DNA from: Capsicum annuum
Lineage: Eukaryota; Streptophyta; Magnoliopsida; Solanales; Solanaceae
DNA length: 64,000 bases
Assembly (NCBI RefSeq): GCF_002878395.1
Contig: NC_061120.1
Location: 116,362,705-116,426,704, forward strand
Reading direction: 5' to 3'
Every line of letters starts with the position of its first letter. Positions within the stretch are counted from its first letter, which is position 1. The notes beneath the pieces were generated by a model that worked only from the letters and a program-made list of their open reading frames with translations, was not told the origin of the DNA and searched no databases. Positions 23,398 to 34,945 of the stretch are shown here, in pieces. The translations under genes were made by a program, and so were the position numbers.

Positions 23398-24215
23398 TAT
23401 AATGCCCCAAGTTTTTAGTTGTTGGAAATTTTCTGAGTTTTGAGCTTACTGCCTTGGCAATGAGTTACTTGATGATTTGTAATGTGTCGTTACAGGTCAT
23501 AGGACCCTGCCTTAATAATCCAAAAAGGATTTTCATGAGTCACTACCTTGATAAAGGAAAGAATTAATGAGTCGTATAGACTCTTAACAAGGTTTAAGGA
23601 GGTATTTCATAAGTTTTATAGTGTAGTGCGTCTATTAAAACCGTTGAGACTACAATTTTTAACCCTAGGAATTGTAGTGTATCATCATAAGACGTAGGGT
23701 AGCAATCATAGGGATTATTGTGATCAGTTCAAGGAGGTTCTAGTTTGTCTGTGACTAGATAGTCCAAGTCGTAGGGTGGCCCTACGAGTTGTAAGGTCAC
23801 TCGTAGCGATTGGGCAGTGTTTTTCAGTGTTTTTACTATAGGTATTTTGGACATTTCCCTCTTTCCTTAAACATAACCCATGATGTATAAACCTTATTGA
23901 GACTTTATTTTAAACCATAAATCATCAAAGAAAACACACATATCTCTAAAAAACTCTCTCAAGCAGTAATACTTAGGGTTTCCATGAAATAGGCCAACCA
24001 GAGCTTTCAAGGGCAAATTCTCTTTATAATAAGTGGTATTTCAGGCATGTTACTCTTTCCTTATTGTTAATTTGTTAAAATCACATGTTTTAAAGTATTG
24101 TTCATGAGATATATAACAAGGGTTGAGGGTCTGGAATGCTTTTTATTGAACAATGTTTTTCCATGGTTTACATTTGATTTTTTCATGCTTTAATTATGGT
24201 TTTTAATTTATGGGT
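23398..24215 (+). mobile_element. LTR split by the Athila-like insertion, left part
   Basis: Starts TATAATGCCCCAAG (a decayed TGTAACGCCCC start) and continues at 41076 after the Athila-like element. U3 holds gtcgtagggtggccctacga and related words at 23690-23810. The last five bases, TGGGT (24211-24215), are the target-site copy. Confidence 0.75.
24211..24215 (+). repeat. Target-site duplication TGGGT, left copy
   Basis: Identical to 41076-41080. A perfect 5-base duplication flanking 24216-41075 fixes the ends of the Athila-like insertion. Confidence 0.85.
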
Positions 24216-25720
24216 TGGTGTTCCGGATCTTGACGGAATATTTTGGGCCTTTTTCATAAGGTAATTGTATTCTTTTAAGCAACTATTATTGTATTTAACA
24301 TTGGACTTTAGCATTTTCAGGACAAGAAGTGAGCGTGAAGAATAAGATGGATAAACTGGGAAAATAAGAGAAAAGTGACAAATAATGACTTAAGCGATGA
24401 ACCATCAAACCTGCGATGAAACGTCAACTTAATTGTCACTCAAAAGTAAAAGGGAGTTTCACTAGAGGTCCCGTGATAGTCCAAGCGAAGGACCGTTGAC
24501 CCTGCGATGAACTGTCAGCCCAACCGTTGCAAAGAAATAGAATGAAATATCATTGGAAGTCCCACAATGGTCCAAGCGACAGACCGTCGAACCTGCGATG
24601 AACCATCGGCCCAACCATTACAAAGAAAATGAATACAGCATCACTAGAACTCCAGCAATTATCCATGCAACGGACCATCATCTCAGCGATGAACCATCGC
24701 CCAACCCGTGGAGCATGATGCGGAAATTCTGAGTTTGATTTTTAAAAATCTAGTCATGGAATCATATAAATACTAAGTATTAGATTTTATTTCGGGACTT
24801 TTAATAGTAGTGTCATACTTTCTCCTCTATTGAGAGTATTGTAACACTTTTCTTTGATATTCGAAGCTAGGACTTGAGATCTGATTATTATTTCCACATT
24901 TTCCATTAAAGATTGAGAAAAACAATATTGTAACTTTTGTAAGTACTCTTTTAAAGCTATTTAGGAACATTTATATGTCGTTAATATCTTATATGGTTAT
25001 GTGTGTCTAAACTCCCATAACTAGGGTTATGGGAGCCTTGACGTAGAGAGCCTTTTGGGGTTATTAATCCATTTGATTTCTAACGTCTATCTAAATTGCC
25101 TGAATCTCTCTTCATTATAATGACATCTCTTGGCTTCAAACTTGAGAAGCAAACCCATGAGAACAACTTATCTGAACAAAAAATTGTACGTTGAGAAAAA
25201 AGGTAATTCACATAAAATCCATAGACCTACCCTTTAGGTTAAGGGTTAGTGCCCTAACGGGATCAACCCTCATGAGAACTCTATTAGATAATACATAAAT
25301 CCTTTATGTTTGAAAGAAGTAAAAGGTGAAATACCCATTAGGTTGAAAAACAATTGGGTAATCCTTAGAATTCAATATTTCTTGCAATTGAAATTAGAAG
25401 TTAGAAATTGAACACACATTCACAACCCTAACTATTTGAACATCTTGGTGAGCATAGCTCTAGTTATCTCATTCTCATTGAAATTGTACTTACATTAACT
25501 CTCATTAGCTGGATCTCTGTGTCATACAAGAATGAAAGAATATTTTTAACACATTAAAACCCCACTTTATTCCACAAGCTTAGATCAATAGTTCATTTAT
25601 AATCAACTTACTTAGTTGCACAAGTATTCCTTATAGGATTCAACTCCAACCTTTGTTGGGTCTTATATTTGACAAAGACTGATTGTACTTTTCTAAGAAA
25701 TTTGTAATTTAAGAGTATCA
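24216..25720 (+). mobile_element. 5' LTR of the Athila-like element
   Basis: Starts TGGTGTTCCGG and ends AGAGTATCA. Paired with 39570-41075; the two align along their full length with scattered substitutions. It contains the 91-bp repeat array in U3. Near 25018-25080 the text cccataactagggttatggg is a self-complementary stretch shared, inverted, with the Tat LTRs at 6270, 18470 and 63650. Confidence 0.88.
24392..24720 (+). repeat. 91-bp tandem repeat in the 5' LTR, about 3.6 units
   Basis: The lead aagcga(t/a/c)g recurs at 24392, 24483, 24574 and 24665, exactly 91 bases apart. Each unit holds two self-complementary words of the form gcgatgaaccatcg and gacggaccgtcg, in variants. The matching array in the 3' LTR is at 39744-40070. 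Confidence 0.9.
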
Positions 25721-25725
25721 AATTT

Positions 25726-25743
25726 TGGCGCCGTTGTCGGGGA
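25726..25743 (+). other. Primer binding site, tRNA-Asp type
   Basis: TGGCGCCGTTGTCGGGGA, five bases after the LTR end at 25720. It differs by one base from the usual Athila/Tat primer site and fixes the element's orientation as plus. Confidence 0.85.
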
Positions 25744-25850
25744 ATAAGGTTTTCAATTAAGTCTGTGATTTTTAATTGACCTTTGGTCAAAGTTTCTAAA
25801 ATTTTACTTTTTGTTTGCTATTTTTGTTTTATGTAGGTTGATTGTCTTGT

Positions 25851-27200
25851 ATGCTAAGTAAACAGAGATCAGGAGTGCCTTTATAAGATAGTAATCGAGA
25901 ACCTTAACTTATTGGCAGAACGGATGGTCAACAAGACCAAGAGAGAGTAGCTGCTCAGCAAGAAGAAGCTAGACTAGCTGCCTTGGCAGCAGCATAGGTG
26001 AACCAGTAGAATGTGAACAATACAGGATAGGAACTAAACCCAGCTGATGACTATCTAGATGATGATGATTTATCAAATCTGGTCAACCCAAGGCATGTAG
26101 ACAATGTGCCTTCACTAGGAAATAGGAATGTCAACAGAAATTGTCCTGTCAGGGCGAGACCAGAACACCAAGCCTTCCACTTTAATCTAGAAGATAATTA
26201 TGATGATTTGGATGGAGTTGGTGTAACAGGGGCTATTATTCATCCCCCCTTAGCACCCAGAGCCAAGTTTAATATAATGAGTTCAATGATCTAGTTATTG
26301 CATCTCAAGGGCTTGTTTTGTTGACTTGCGGGTGATGAATCGAATATGCATTTTGTAAATTTTATCTCAACATGAAAATTGTTTGACAACCCAGGAGTTG
26401 GGCAAAATTCTATTCGGTTGCTTCTATTTCCTTTATGTCTGTCTGGAGAGGCAACTTTATGGTCGAATGGGTTAACTCCTGACTCAACTACCAACTGGAG
26501 GCAAATTAAAGATGCTTTAATAGAAAGGTTTTTTTCTCCATCCAAGAGGGCATAATTGAGAGGTAAGATCAGTAACTTTAGATAGCTTCCAACTGAGGCT
26601 CTCCATGCAACTTAGAAGAGGTTCAAAAAGAAGCTTATGTAGTGTCCAAATCATTATATAACTAACGTCCACATAATAGAGATCTTATATCGGGAAGATC
26701 AATCGTATAATGAAAAAGAGTAGAGCTTGGCATACCAAGGAGTCTGAGGTAGCAAGCTCTACTGTGTCTATTAGCATAACCATAGAGCAAAGGAGAGGAA
26801 AAAAGAACATTACCAGGTCATGTCTCACATGAAGACACAGATGGATCTTCTCACAAAGCACTTAATATCAGGAAAGATAGATAAGGTTAAAGATGTAGCA
26901 TCACAGGTAAGGGCTAACTCCGATTCTGAGGAGGAAGCCAATTACTTGAAAAATCAGGGGGTTTCTGAGGTGGTGTCCAAGGAAACCAAGGTCGGAATTA
27001 CTATGAAAAAGATAGCTATAAGGACTGTGACCAAGGAAATTCGAATAATAAGAATAATAGGAATGGGTTTTATGTTTCTCCTAGAAACCGTGAAACTGCT
27101 GCGACCAGGTCGGGGAAGATATCCATGGAGGACATGATGGCTAAGTTACTGAAGGGATTAGAAGCAACCAATACTTGGGTGGCTTAGTGAAAAGTGATTT
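25851..27200 (+). pseudogene. Athila-like gag, decayed
   Basis: Gag structural protein of the Athila-like element. From the ATG at 25851 one frame runs to about 26960 with many stops but no frameshift; a shift at about 26960 then moves the reading to the next frame. Visible in order: an acidic and Q/A-rich N-terminus; LAPRAKFNI near 26265; the gag core with FPLCLSGEATLWSNGL near 26430, DALIERFFSPSKRA and RFKKKLM; MSHMKTQMDLLTKHLISGK at 26820; DSEEEANYLKNQG; and MEDMMAKLLKGLEAT at 27126. The frame is cut at 27200 by the nested Tekay-like LTR. The phrases are those of Solanaceae Athila gag as I remember them. Confidence 0.88.
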
Positions 27201-30175
27201 TGTAACACCCCGATTTTCTGAACTGGAATGCTACATGATGCTCATGACCCTGAAGGACCATAACCAAACCTATGACTGATATTTGTAACTATATATTGTA
27301 TAATATCACATGAAAGTGCAAAAACATGTACTAAATTTCCACAAGGTTCAAATCTAATTTAATCATGTGATAAGAATAATGTATGAAAACGATATAACAA
27401 TACAAAAACAAGTCTTAAATAACTGTTTGACATTCTATAGACTGAAAAGCCTCTAAACTATCTAAATAATGAGTTGATGGGACATGTCCCCAACTAACTT
27501 CAACTACTAAAATAGTAATCAAACCATCATGTCCTCTAAGGATGAGAACTTACTTCTAACTCTGACTACTGAGACTGAAATCTACTGCTGATCTAGAGCT
27601 CGTGCCTCTAAACCTATGGTGGAACATAAGGGAAAGTACCATAGTGCAAAAGCGTCAGTACGACTAAATGTACGATTATACGAGTGGGGTAGGATAAATA
27701 CAAAGGGTTAATGTATGACCAATATTGATTGATATGAACGTGAGAATACATACATGCATAAGAAACTATAACTAAACTTGTGGTGATACTAACCACTGAG
27801 TATGAATACTATCAACATGAGTTTACTGATACTGAGATACTGGATATATGAGTGACTATTTCTGAAAGTTTGAATTTTGAAAAACTATTCTAATTGACTA
27901 TGTCTAACAGTCCAAAAACTAAAAACTCATAATGTAAGCTATGACGACTGATATCAGTAATATAACTGTGATGATTGGCGTAATCGATGTAACTGATACT
28001 AAGTGACTATATTTGACAGTGTAAGTTCTGATGGAGCTATCTGAGTTCTATTCTATATGGAGTAACTAAATTTGAGATCAGTCCTATCTAGCGGGTGATC
28101 TTTGAGTGTACTGATTATAAAGATGATTTGACTTAGTATGAGATCAGTCCTATCTAGCGGTTAATCTTTGAATAAAATGATTCCGATACTGATTAACTAG
28201 AGTTGAGATCAGTCCTGTCTAGTAGGTCATCTTGAAGTCTATTTATAATGATAAGGATTGATTTCGTCTAACAGTATTGAATCTGTACTAGTGAGCTGAG
28301 TTGACTGTGTCTAATAGTCTTGAATCTGTAACTAAAAATGTGGGATGTATTCATCAAACCGACATGCCCCATGCTAAGTTGACTGGGGTCCAATCTTTTC
28401 TTTGACTGGAACGGTTTCAGTACCGCGCCACTAGTAAAAACAACTGTTATGGAGTTAGTCCGAATCTAGTAGGTGACTCCTGGGATAGTCCTATACATAT
28501 AAATGTGCTAATGGGTGATACCTGAGTATGTTAGTCCTATCTAACGGGTGATATCTCGTACCTACGTTGGTTACGCAGTTCTAGAACTTAGGAATTGCTT
28601 CTAGGGATCTCAGTCCTATTCTAGCGGGTGAGCCCCCATCCCTAGGTTCACTCGGTGCTAAATGTCACTCCTATCTGAAAGACACTGAACTGATAACTGA
28701 ACTGAACTGATTAACTAAAATGATACTAGTGGTATTATTTAGCAGAGTTAAAGTAAGTTGACTGAGTTTCTCTGACTGATGGAACATATTGAGTTCTGAG
28801 GAATAACTCAAAGTATTGAAGTTACTGAGATTTTACTTGGAATACTAAAATCACTAACATTACTGAACTACTGAGATTTCTGAGTTTTCCTGAGTCACAT
28901 GACTGACTGAATTCTATAGATCATGGCTTGACTGGGAGTACCATGATAACATGACATGGCTCTAGGCACACAACTATGTTTTCCGAGTACGAGTACCCCT
29001 AGGACTCTATGGAAGGAAACTGACACAACATGACTTACTTGATCATAGGAATAAAGTACATAATTCATAATGCAATAAATAGGGAATTTCATACTACACA
29101 TGGATATCATATTTATGAACATGAAAGATACTGTATATAACATGTACATACTTACATGGTTCTAGTTTCATGAGCATTCCATATCACAACAACAATACAT
29201 AATAATTTGCATGAAACTCATCTTGAGTCATAAGGGATAGAGCATGGACTTGTCATTTAGGTTCTACTTAGCTATATTGCATGATTTCTAGTCTCCTTGG
29301 TGTTTTATCAAACACGCCGCATTCTACAATTTGGGCATAGGTTTATTCATGAATTCAACAACCCAAATCACCCAAGGTTTATATATTTCAACTAACATGC
29401 TATCCTAGTTTCATACAAACCCATAAAGATTCTATCTAGAAATCATTTAACTCATAAATAAGATCAACAATCAAATCAAAACATAAGAAGCATGCCATAT
29501 AGTTTAAAATAGGTTTCTTGGACTTCATGGACGAAAGGAGTCCGTGAATGAACACACGCATACCTTAGTTCTTGATTTAGTGAAGATTGACGGAGAGATT
29601 CTTTGAATTTGATGGTACAATTTTCTTGAACTTGAATTCCCCAATTGAAACCCTTGTTTATTATTGAGAGGATTTTGAGACAAAAGGTTATATTTTGGTT
29701 TAACGGAGGCTTAATCCCATGTTTTTAGTATATATACAAAGGCAAAATAACCAAAATACCACTAAGATAACGGAAGTGGAATGCTAAAAACTGGTCAAGC
29801 ACTAAAGTTGCCAGGCGGCTCCTCGCTAATCCTGGTAGACTATCCCGGGTGGATCCTTCCTCAGAGCAGTGCTCTAGCTAGAGAGATGCAGGCCTATCGC
29901 CCCGAGCTACTATTTTTGAAAACCAAACACACTCTTATGCCTTCTGAAAAATTCCAAAACTTATGCAATATGTACTACGACCTTACCCCATCACAACACA
30001 ACTTGAAAATCAAAAAGTAAAGGTTGGGAAGGTCAACAAATAAATCCTAAAGGTTCTGAGGACTAAAATGAGACAAAGTGTTGAATCTTGAACACTTAGC
30101 AAAATTTTCTACGTCTTGGAGCTTGGAAAACTTAATGAGCTGAACTTTAGACTTAGGATTTTATGGGGTATTACA
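27201..30175 (-). mobile_element. 3' LTR of the nested Tekay-like element (complete)
   Basis: 2975 bases from TGTAACACCCCGATTTT to GGGGTATTACA. Seven variants of the word tcagtcctatctagcgggtg occur between 28078 and 28640, and a second repeated word, gactatgtctaacagtc, between 27890 and 28330. The region 28680-28910 is rich in ctgaactga. The left 1.74 kb has a clear partner at 32454-34203. No gene. Confidence 0.88.
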
Positions 30176-30177
30176 AT

Positions 30178-30189
30178 ATCTCCCCCTTT
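30178..30189 (-). other. Polypurine tract of the nested Tekay-like element
   Basis: The minus strand reads AAAGGGGGAGAT two bases before the 3' LTR. This is the expected site and composition for plus-strand priming. Confidence 0.8.
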
Positions 30190-31189
30190 GAAATGTTAGT
30201 CCTCGAATGAGACTAACTGAGAGGGGAAATAATAAGTTTAACATGAACTAAACATGAACGACTGGAACATGATCTCATAACTGACATAACTGATAAACTG
30301 ATTCACACTTAACATGCATATCTGATGCATGGGTAACAAATTCACGAATATAGGACTGAGGATTCTAATAAACTGAGATTTCTCAAAATAAGAATGCATG
30401 TCCAATGTATAACTTAAAATATGAATCCATGCGTGATTATAAGATTGACATGAATGATAAACTGATCATGCATATCTGATGCATGAATACATGACTGAAC
30501 TAACTCATGAACATGTGACTGAACATACAATGGTAAAGGCACTAAGATAGAACTGAAACATGAGAACATGAACGGGGGTTCTACGTGACATATAGACTGA
30601 ACTGGACCATTGAATACTTGGCTCATATTTGAGGTTTTAAATTGAGGGTCAACTTATGAGTACCCTCTATCCTAGACTGAATTCATTATGCAAGGAGAAA
30701 CTAAAGGATCTAGGACATGATAGTGTTGAGTAAAGGTGGGGTATCTCCCTCTTGGGATACTATGTCCCTCTAAGAATGCTTACCTTACAGAGATACTGAG
30801 GCGATGCACAGGGCATCTATGAACAAGATTATAATTGAATATCGGGAGTCTAGGACTAATGCATGATGCACGAACTGAACTAAACTTCCAACTACTAGGA
30901 TATTCTATCTTGGAATAGTTATATTCCCTGACACTTTGGATAGCACGTATAGATGAAAAGATGAGAAAACAACCTATACCAGTCTGATGGTTGATTTCTA
31001 AACTGACTTGTTAGCTTTACTAACTAACTCATGCTGAAACATATGCTTAAAAGAGAGAAAGAGATCTAACAATGCATACCATGAACATGAAATACTTGTA
31101 ACGTACCCAAATCTAGGTCAGGGAAACTTTTTGGATCATGATGGGTCTGGAGTGCATAAAGTCTACTCTAACGCTGACCACTCTTGGTG
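30190..31189 (-). mobile_element. Noncoding interior of the nested element
   Basis: About 1 kb between the gag remnant and the polypurine tract, where a Tekay element would normally carry several kilobases of pol. I recognise no protein in either strand. It is rich in catgaactga-type text. Confidence 0.55.
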
Positions 31190-32236
31190 CTTGCTAATGC
31201 AACTCTTTACTCCTCTGTGGTAGAACTCTACACTGTTGCATACTGTGGCCTGGATTACCAAACCCATATCATAAATCACCACCTACCCTACATACATCTA
31301 GGTGATTTTTACCATACTCTTCACAAAGAGGATAAGTAAGACCCCTATTCTCACTACCTTAGGCATCAGAGCCTGGTGCCCCATCATGACGGTCATTTCT
31401 AAACATAGGTGCTGGTGAACTAGCTGAGCATAGAGCTGGGATTGGAAACTTCTGACTATGCTGAGAACGGTTACCACCCTATGACTTAGGCTGAGCAAAG
31501 TTGAAATAACCTATCCTTTCTATTTTACTCTGTCTCTCCCTCTTCCTAATCTTTTGCTCCTCTATCGGCTGAGCATGAGTCATAAGTCTAGCTAAAGTCA
31601 TCACTATTCAACATGTCAAATCTTCACTCGTTAACCGCACTATCCTTCACCCCTAACGCGAAATTACTCATCTTGGTTCTACCATATTAAACCATATGAG
31701 GGGCATATCTAGATAATTGAGTAAAACTAAGAGAATACTCTTTCATCATCATACTACCCTACTTAATCTAGATGAACTCTAGCACCTTATCTTCTCTAAG
31801 CTCTAGCGAGAAAAATCTATCAAGAAAAGTAGAGGAAAACTCCTCCCATTCTATATAGCGTGGATCATCTAACCTTTTTGACTTCCAATGCATATTCCAA
31901 GTATGAGCCATATCCTGCAATTGATGTATGGCAAACTCAGCACTCTCTACAGTAGACACCCCTATAATATTTATCACCTTCTGAACCTGATCTAAGAACT
32001 TCTATGGGTCCTTATCTGACTTAGACCCTGTGAAAGAAGGAGGATTCAGTTGGGTGAAGTCCTTAATCCTAGCTGCAGCTAAATTGGCCACTTGGTTGGC
32101 TAGAATGACAGCTGGTCATTCATTCTGGACAGAAAATAACTGATCAAGAGTGGTGAATCAGGTCCTGAACTCCGCATGAGAAACATGATCGTCCAAAGGG
32201 CTGACTGATCCCCATTTCTTCTTTTAGGTGGCATGT
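31190..32236 (-). pseudogene. Tekay-like gag with zinc knuckle, decayed
   Basis: Gag remnant of the nested element. A likely start at 32236 (MPPKRRNGDQ). The following text includes TQLNPPSFTGS-like residues in broken frames near 32050. The clearest part is 31977-31768: IIGVSTVESAEFAIHQLQD, then W and DPRYIEWEEFSSTFLDRFF and ELREDKVLEFI, the core of the retrotransposon gag domain. Further left, near 31260-31310, broken frames hold a zinc-knuckle-like GNPGHSMQQC. At least three frameshifts and many stops are present. This is a different gag subfamily from the one at 2054-3703. Confidence 0.85.
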
Positions 32237-32435
32237 TCTGTAGAAGACAGGGAGAAATATATTAGAATGAGATTGACTTGAGATAATGCTCACTAGCATG
32301 ACATGATTACTAAAAGAAGGGAAACTGTTCCTAAAACATCTCATAGCCTCCAGCACATAAGGGTGGTGAACAACATATGCATGTACAAGAGTTTACTAGA
32401 TGCAACTTTCAGACTTCCTAGGACTCTATTGAAAC

Positions 32436-32449
32436 TGGCTCTGATACCA
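32436..32449 (-). other. Primer binding site, tRNA-Met type, intact
   Basis: The minus strand reads TGGTATCAGAGCCA, a perfect match to the usual initiator-tRNA-Met primer site, four bases from the 5' LTR end at 32454. Confidence 0.88.
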
Positions 32450-32453
32450 AGTT

Positions 32454-34203
32454 TATAACACCCCGATATTCTTGACCGAACTGCTACACGGTGCTTATGA
32501 CCTTGAAGAACCACAAGCTAACCTATGACTGATATCTGTAGCTGTAAACTGCATAATATCACATGAAAGTGTAGAAACATGTACAGAATGGACATAAGGT
32601 TCAAATCTAAATAAAATATCTGAGAAGAATAATGTTTGAAAATGGTATAACAATACCAAAATAAGTTTGAAATAACTGTTTGATATGCTATAGTCTGGAA
32701 AGCCTCTAAACTGTCTGAATAAGGAATTGATGGGACATGTACCCAACTAACTCCAACTATTAAAATAAAGTAAAAACTAAAATAGTAATGAAATTATCAT
32801 GTCCTTGGAGGATAAGAACTTACTTCTAACTCAGACTGCTGAGACTGAAATCTACTGCTGATTTGGAGCTCGTGCCTCTGAAACTATAGGGTAATATAAG
32901 AAAAAGAACCATAGCATAAATGCATCAGTACGACTAAATATACTAAGTATACGAGTGTGGTAGGCTAAATTCAAAGGGCTATATGCATAAACAATGTTCA
33001 CTAATATAACCGTGAGAATACATACATGCATAAGAAACTATAAATGAACTCGTGGTGAGACTGACTACTAAGTTTGAATACTGTCAACATGAGTTTACTG
33101 ATACTGAGATACTGGATATATGAATGAGTATTTATGATAGTTCAAATTATGAAGAACTAGTCTGATTGACTGTGTCTAATAGTCCTGAAACTGAATACTG
33201 ATAATATAAGATATAACAACTAATATAACTGATATAACTATGGCGATCGTTGCAACCGATGTAACTAATACTGAGCGAATATATCTGACAGTCTAAATTT
33301 TAAGGGAACTATCTGAGTTCCATTCTGTATGGAGTAACTAAATTTGAGATCAGTCCTATCTAGCGGGTGATCTTTGAGTATACTAATTATAAAGATGATT
33401 TGACTTAGTATGAGATCAGTCTTATCGAGCGGGTGATCTTTGAATCTGATGATTCTGATATTAATTAACAATAGTTGGGATCAGTCTTGTCTAGTGGGTG
33501 ATCTTAAAGTCTATTTATAATGATAAGGATTGACTGTGTCTAACAATAATGAATCTGTACTACTGAGATGAATTGACTATGTCTGATAGTCTTGAATCTG
33601 TAATTAAAACAATGGGATGTATTCATCTAACTGACATACCCCATGCTAAGCTGACTGGGTCCAATCTCTGCCCTGACTGGAAGGGTGTTAGTACCGCACC
33701 AGCAATAAAGACAACTGATGTCGAGTTAGTCCTAAACTAGTGGGTGACTTCTGGGACCAGTCCTATACATATAAATATGCTAATGGGTGATCCCTGAGTA
33801 TGTCAGTCCTATCTAATGGGTGACATCCCATACCTATGCTGGCTATGTAGTTTTGGAACTTAGGGATTGCTTCTGGGGATCTTAGTCCTATTCTAGCGGG
33901 TGAGCCCCAATACCTAGGTTCGCTTGATGCTGAATCCCACTCCTATCTGAAAGACACTATACTGATTACTTAACTGAACTGATACTAAAGGTATTATTTA
34001 GTAGACCTAAGTTTACTGAGTTCCTCTGACGAACGGAACATACCGAGTTCTGAAGACTAACTCAAAGTATTAAAATTACTGAGATTTTACTTGGAATACT
34101 AACATCACTGAGATCACTGAACTACTGAGGTTGCTGAGATTTCTGAGTTTTCCTGAGTGACATGACTGACTGAATTCTATAGATCATGGCTTGAATGGGA
34201 GTA
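32454..34203 (-). mobile_element. 5' LTR of the nested Tekay-like element, truncated
   Basis: Matches 27201-28940 of the complete LTR, beginning TATAACACCCCG. Similarity ends at ...gggagta (34203), where Athila integrase begins. The missing 1.2 kb would be the U3 promoter half. Confidence 0.85.
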
Positions 34204-34880
34204 TAGAATCATAATTGATGAAGGAGCACACTTTTATAAAAAGATATTCAGAGCTACCTTGGCAAATCATGGAGTTAAGCAGCATAAGGTGGCTACCCCA
34301 TACCACCCAGAGACCAGTTGTCAAGTTGACATCTCTAATCGCGAAATCAAAGCTATCATTGCCGAGACTTTAAATGCTAGTAGGAAAGATTGGTCTAGAA
34401 AGCTGGACGATGCCTTATGGACATATCAAACATCTTTTAAGACACCTATTGTCATGTACCATACAAATTGGTTTATGGAAAGGTATGTTATTTGCGAATT
34501 GAGATGGAGCATAAAGCACCGTAGGCACTAAAATGACTTAACCTAAACTGGAATGAATCAACTAATATGAGACTGGGGCAGCTGAATGAGACGGATGAGT
34601 TTCATCGTAGAGTTTATGAAAGAGTTGATTTATACAAGGAAAGAATAAAGAAGTACAATGACCACAGAACTGAAAAGCAAGATTTTCAAAAAGGTTACTT
34701 GGTGCTCCTCTTAATCCGCAGACTTAAGCATTTAAATTTAATCAAGTCTACTCATCTGGAGTAGTGGAACTTGAGAATGAAGATAGAAATGTCTTTAAAG
34801 TTAATGGTCAAGGAGTCAAACTATATATCGGTCTAATGGACTTAATAAAGAGTATTGTAACCATTTATCTCAATAAAGTT
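34204..34880 (+). pseudogene. Athila-like integrase, C-terminal part
   Basis: Remnant of the enzyme that inserts the element's DNA. It opens in the integrase core with IIDEGAHF, the second catalytic aspartate region (usually SDGG; here DEG). The conserved KVATPYHPET follows at 34289, then QVDISNREIKAII, with the third catalytic residue (E in NREIK) present, and WSRKLDDALWTYQTSFKTPI. After a frameshift near 34540 comes LNETDEFHRRVYERVDLYKERIKK. The tail, near 34740-34830, includes a decayed VNGQRVK-like stretch. The N-terminal zinc-binding part and first aspartate are deleted. The text fits Athila/Tat rather than Tekay (no chromodomain). Confidence 0.9.
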
Positions 34881-34889
34881 TGACTAATC

Positions 34890-34945
34890 AAGATAACTGA
34901 GTCGTGCCGCGATAATAAATCCGGCGCTAGTGGGTGGCAACCCAC
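34890..34945 (+). promoter_or_regulatory. Post-pol hairpin motif of Athila/Tat elements
   Basis: The phrase gtcgtgccgcgataataaat is followed by gcgctagtgggtggcaacccac. Positions 34930-34945 form a perfect 6-base stem GTGGGT/ACCCAC with a GGCA loop. It lies just after the integrase end, as at 15379-15430 on the other strand. The role is unknown. Confidence 0.65.

Larger units (their letters stand above)
27201..34203 (-). mobile_element. Nested Tekay-like element, gag-only, 5' LTR truncated
   Basis: Minus-strand element inserted after the Athila gag. It has a complete 3' LTR (27201-30175), a polypurine tract, a gag remnant, a tRNA-Met-type primer site and a 5' LTR (32454-34203) truncated after 1750 of about 2975 bases. 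The interior is only about 2.26 kb and has no pol, so the element had lost pol or was a short non-autonomous form. Its left target flank is gattt; the right flank is lost because a deletion fused the LTR to Athila integrase. Confidence 0.88.

Noticed and set aside
26291..26545. Minus-strand open frame of 84 codons
   Set aside because: It is the shadow of Athila-like gag on the plus strand, where the gag core is clearly readable.
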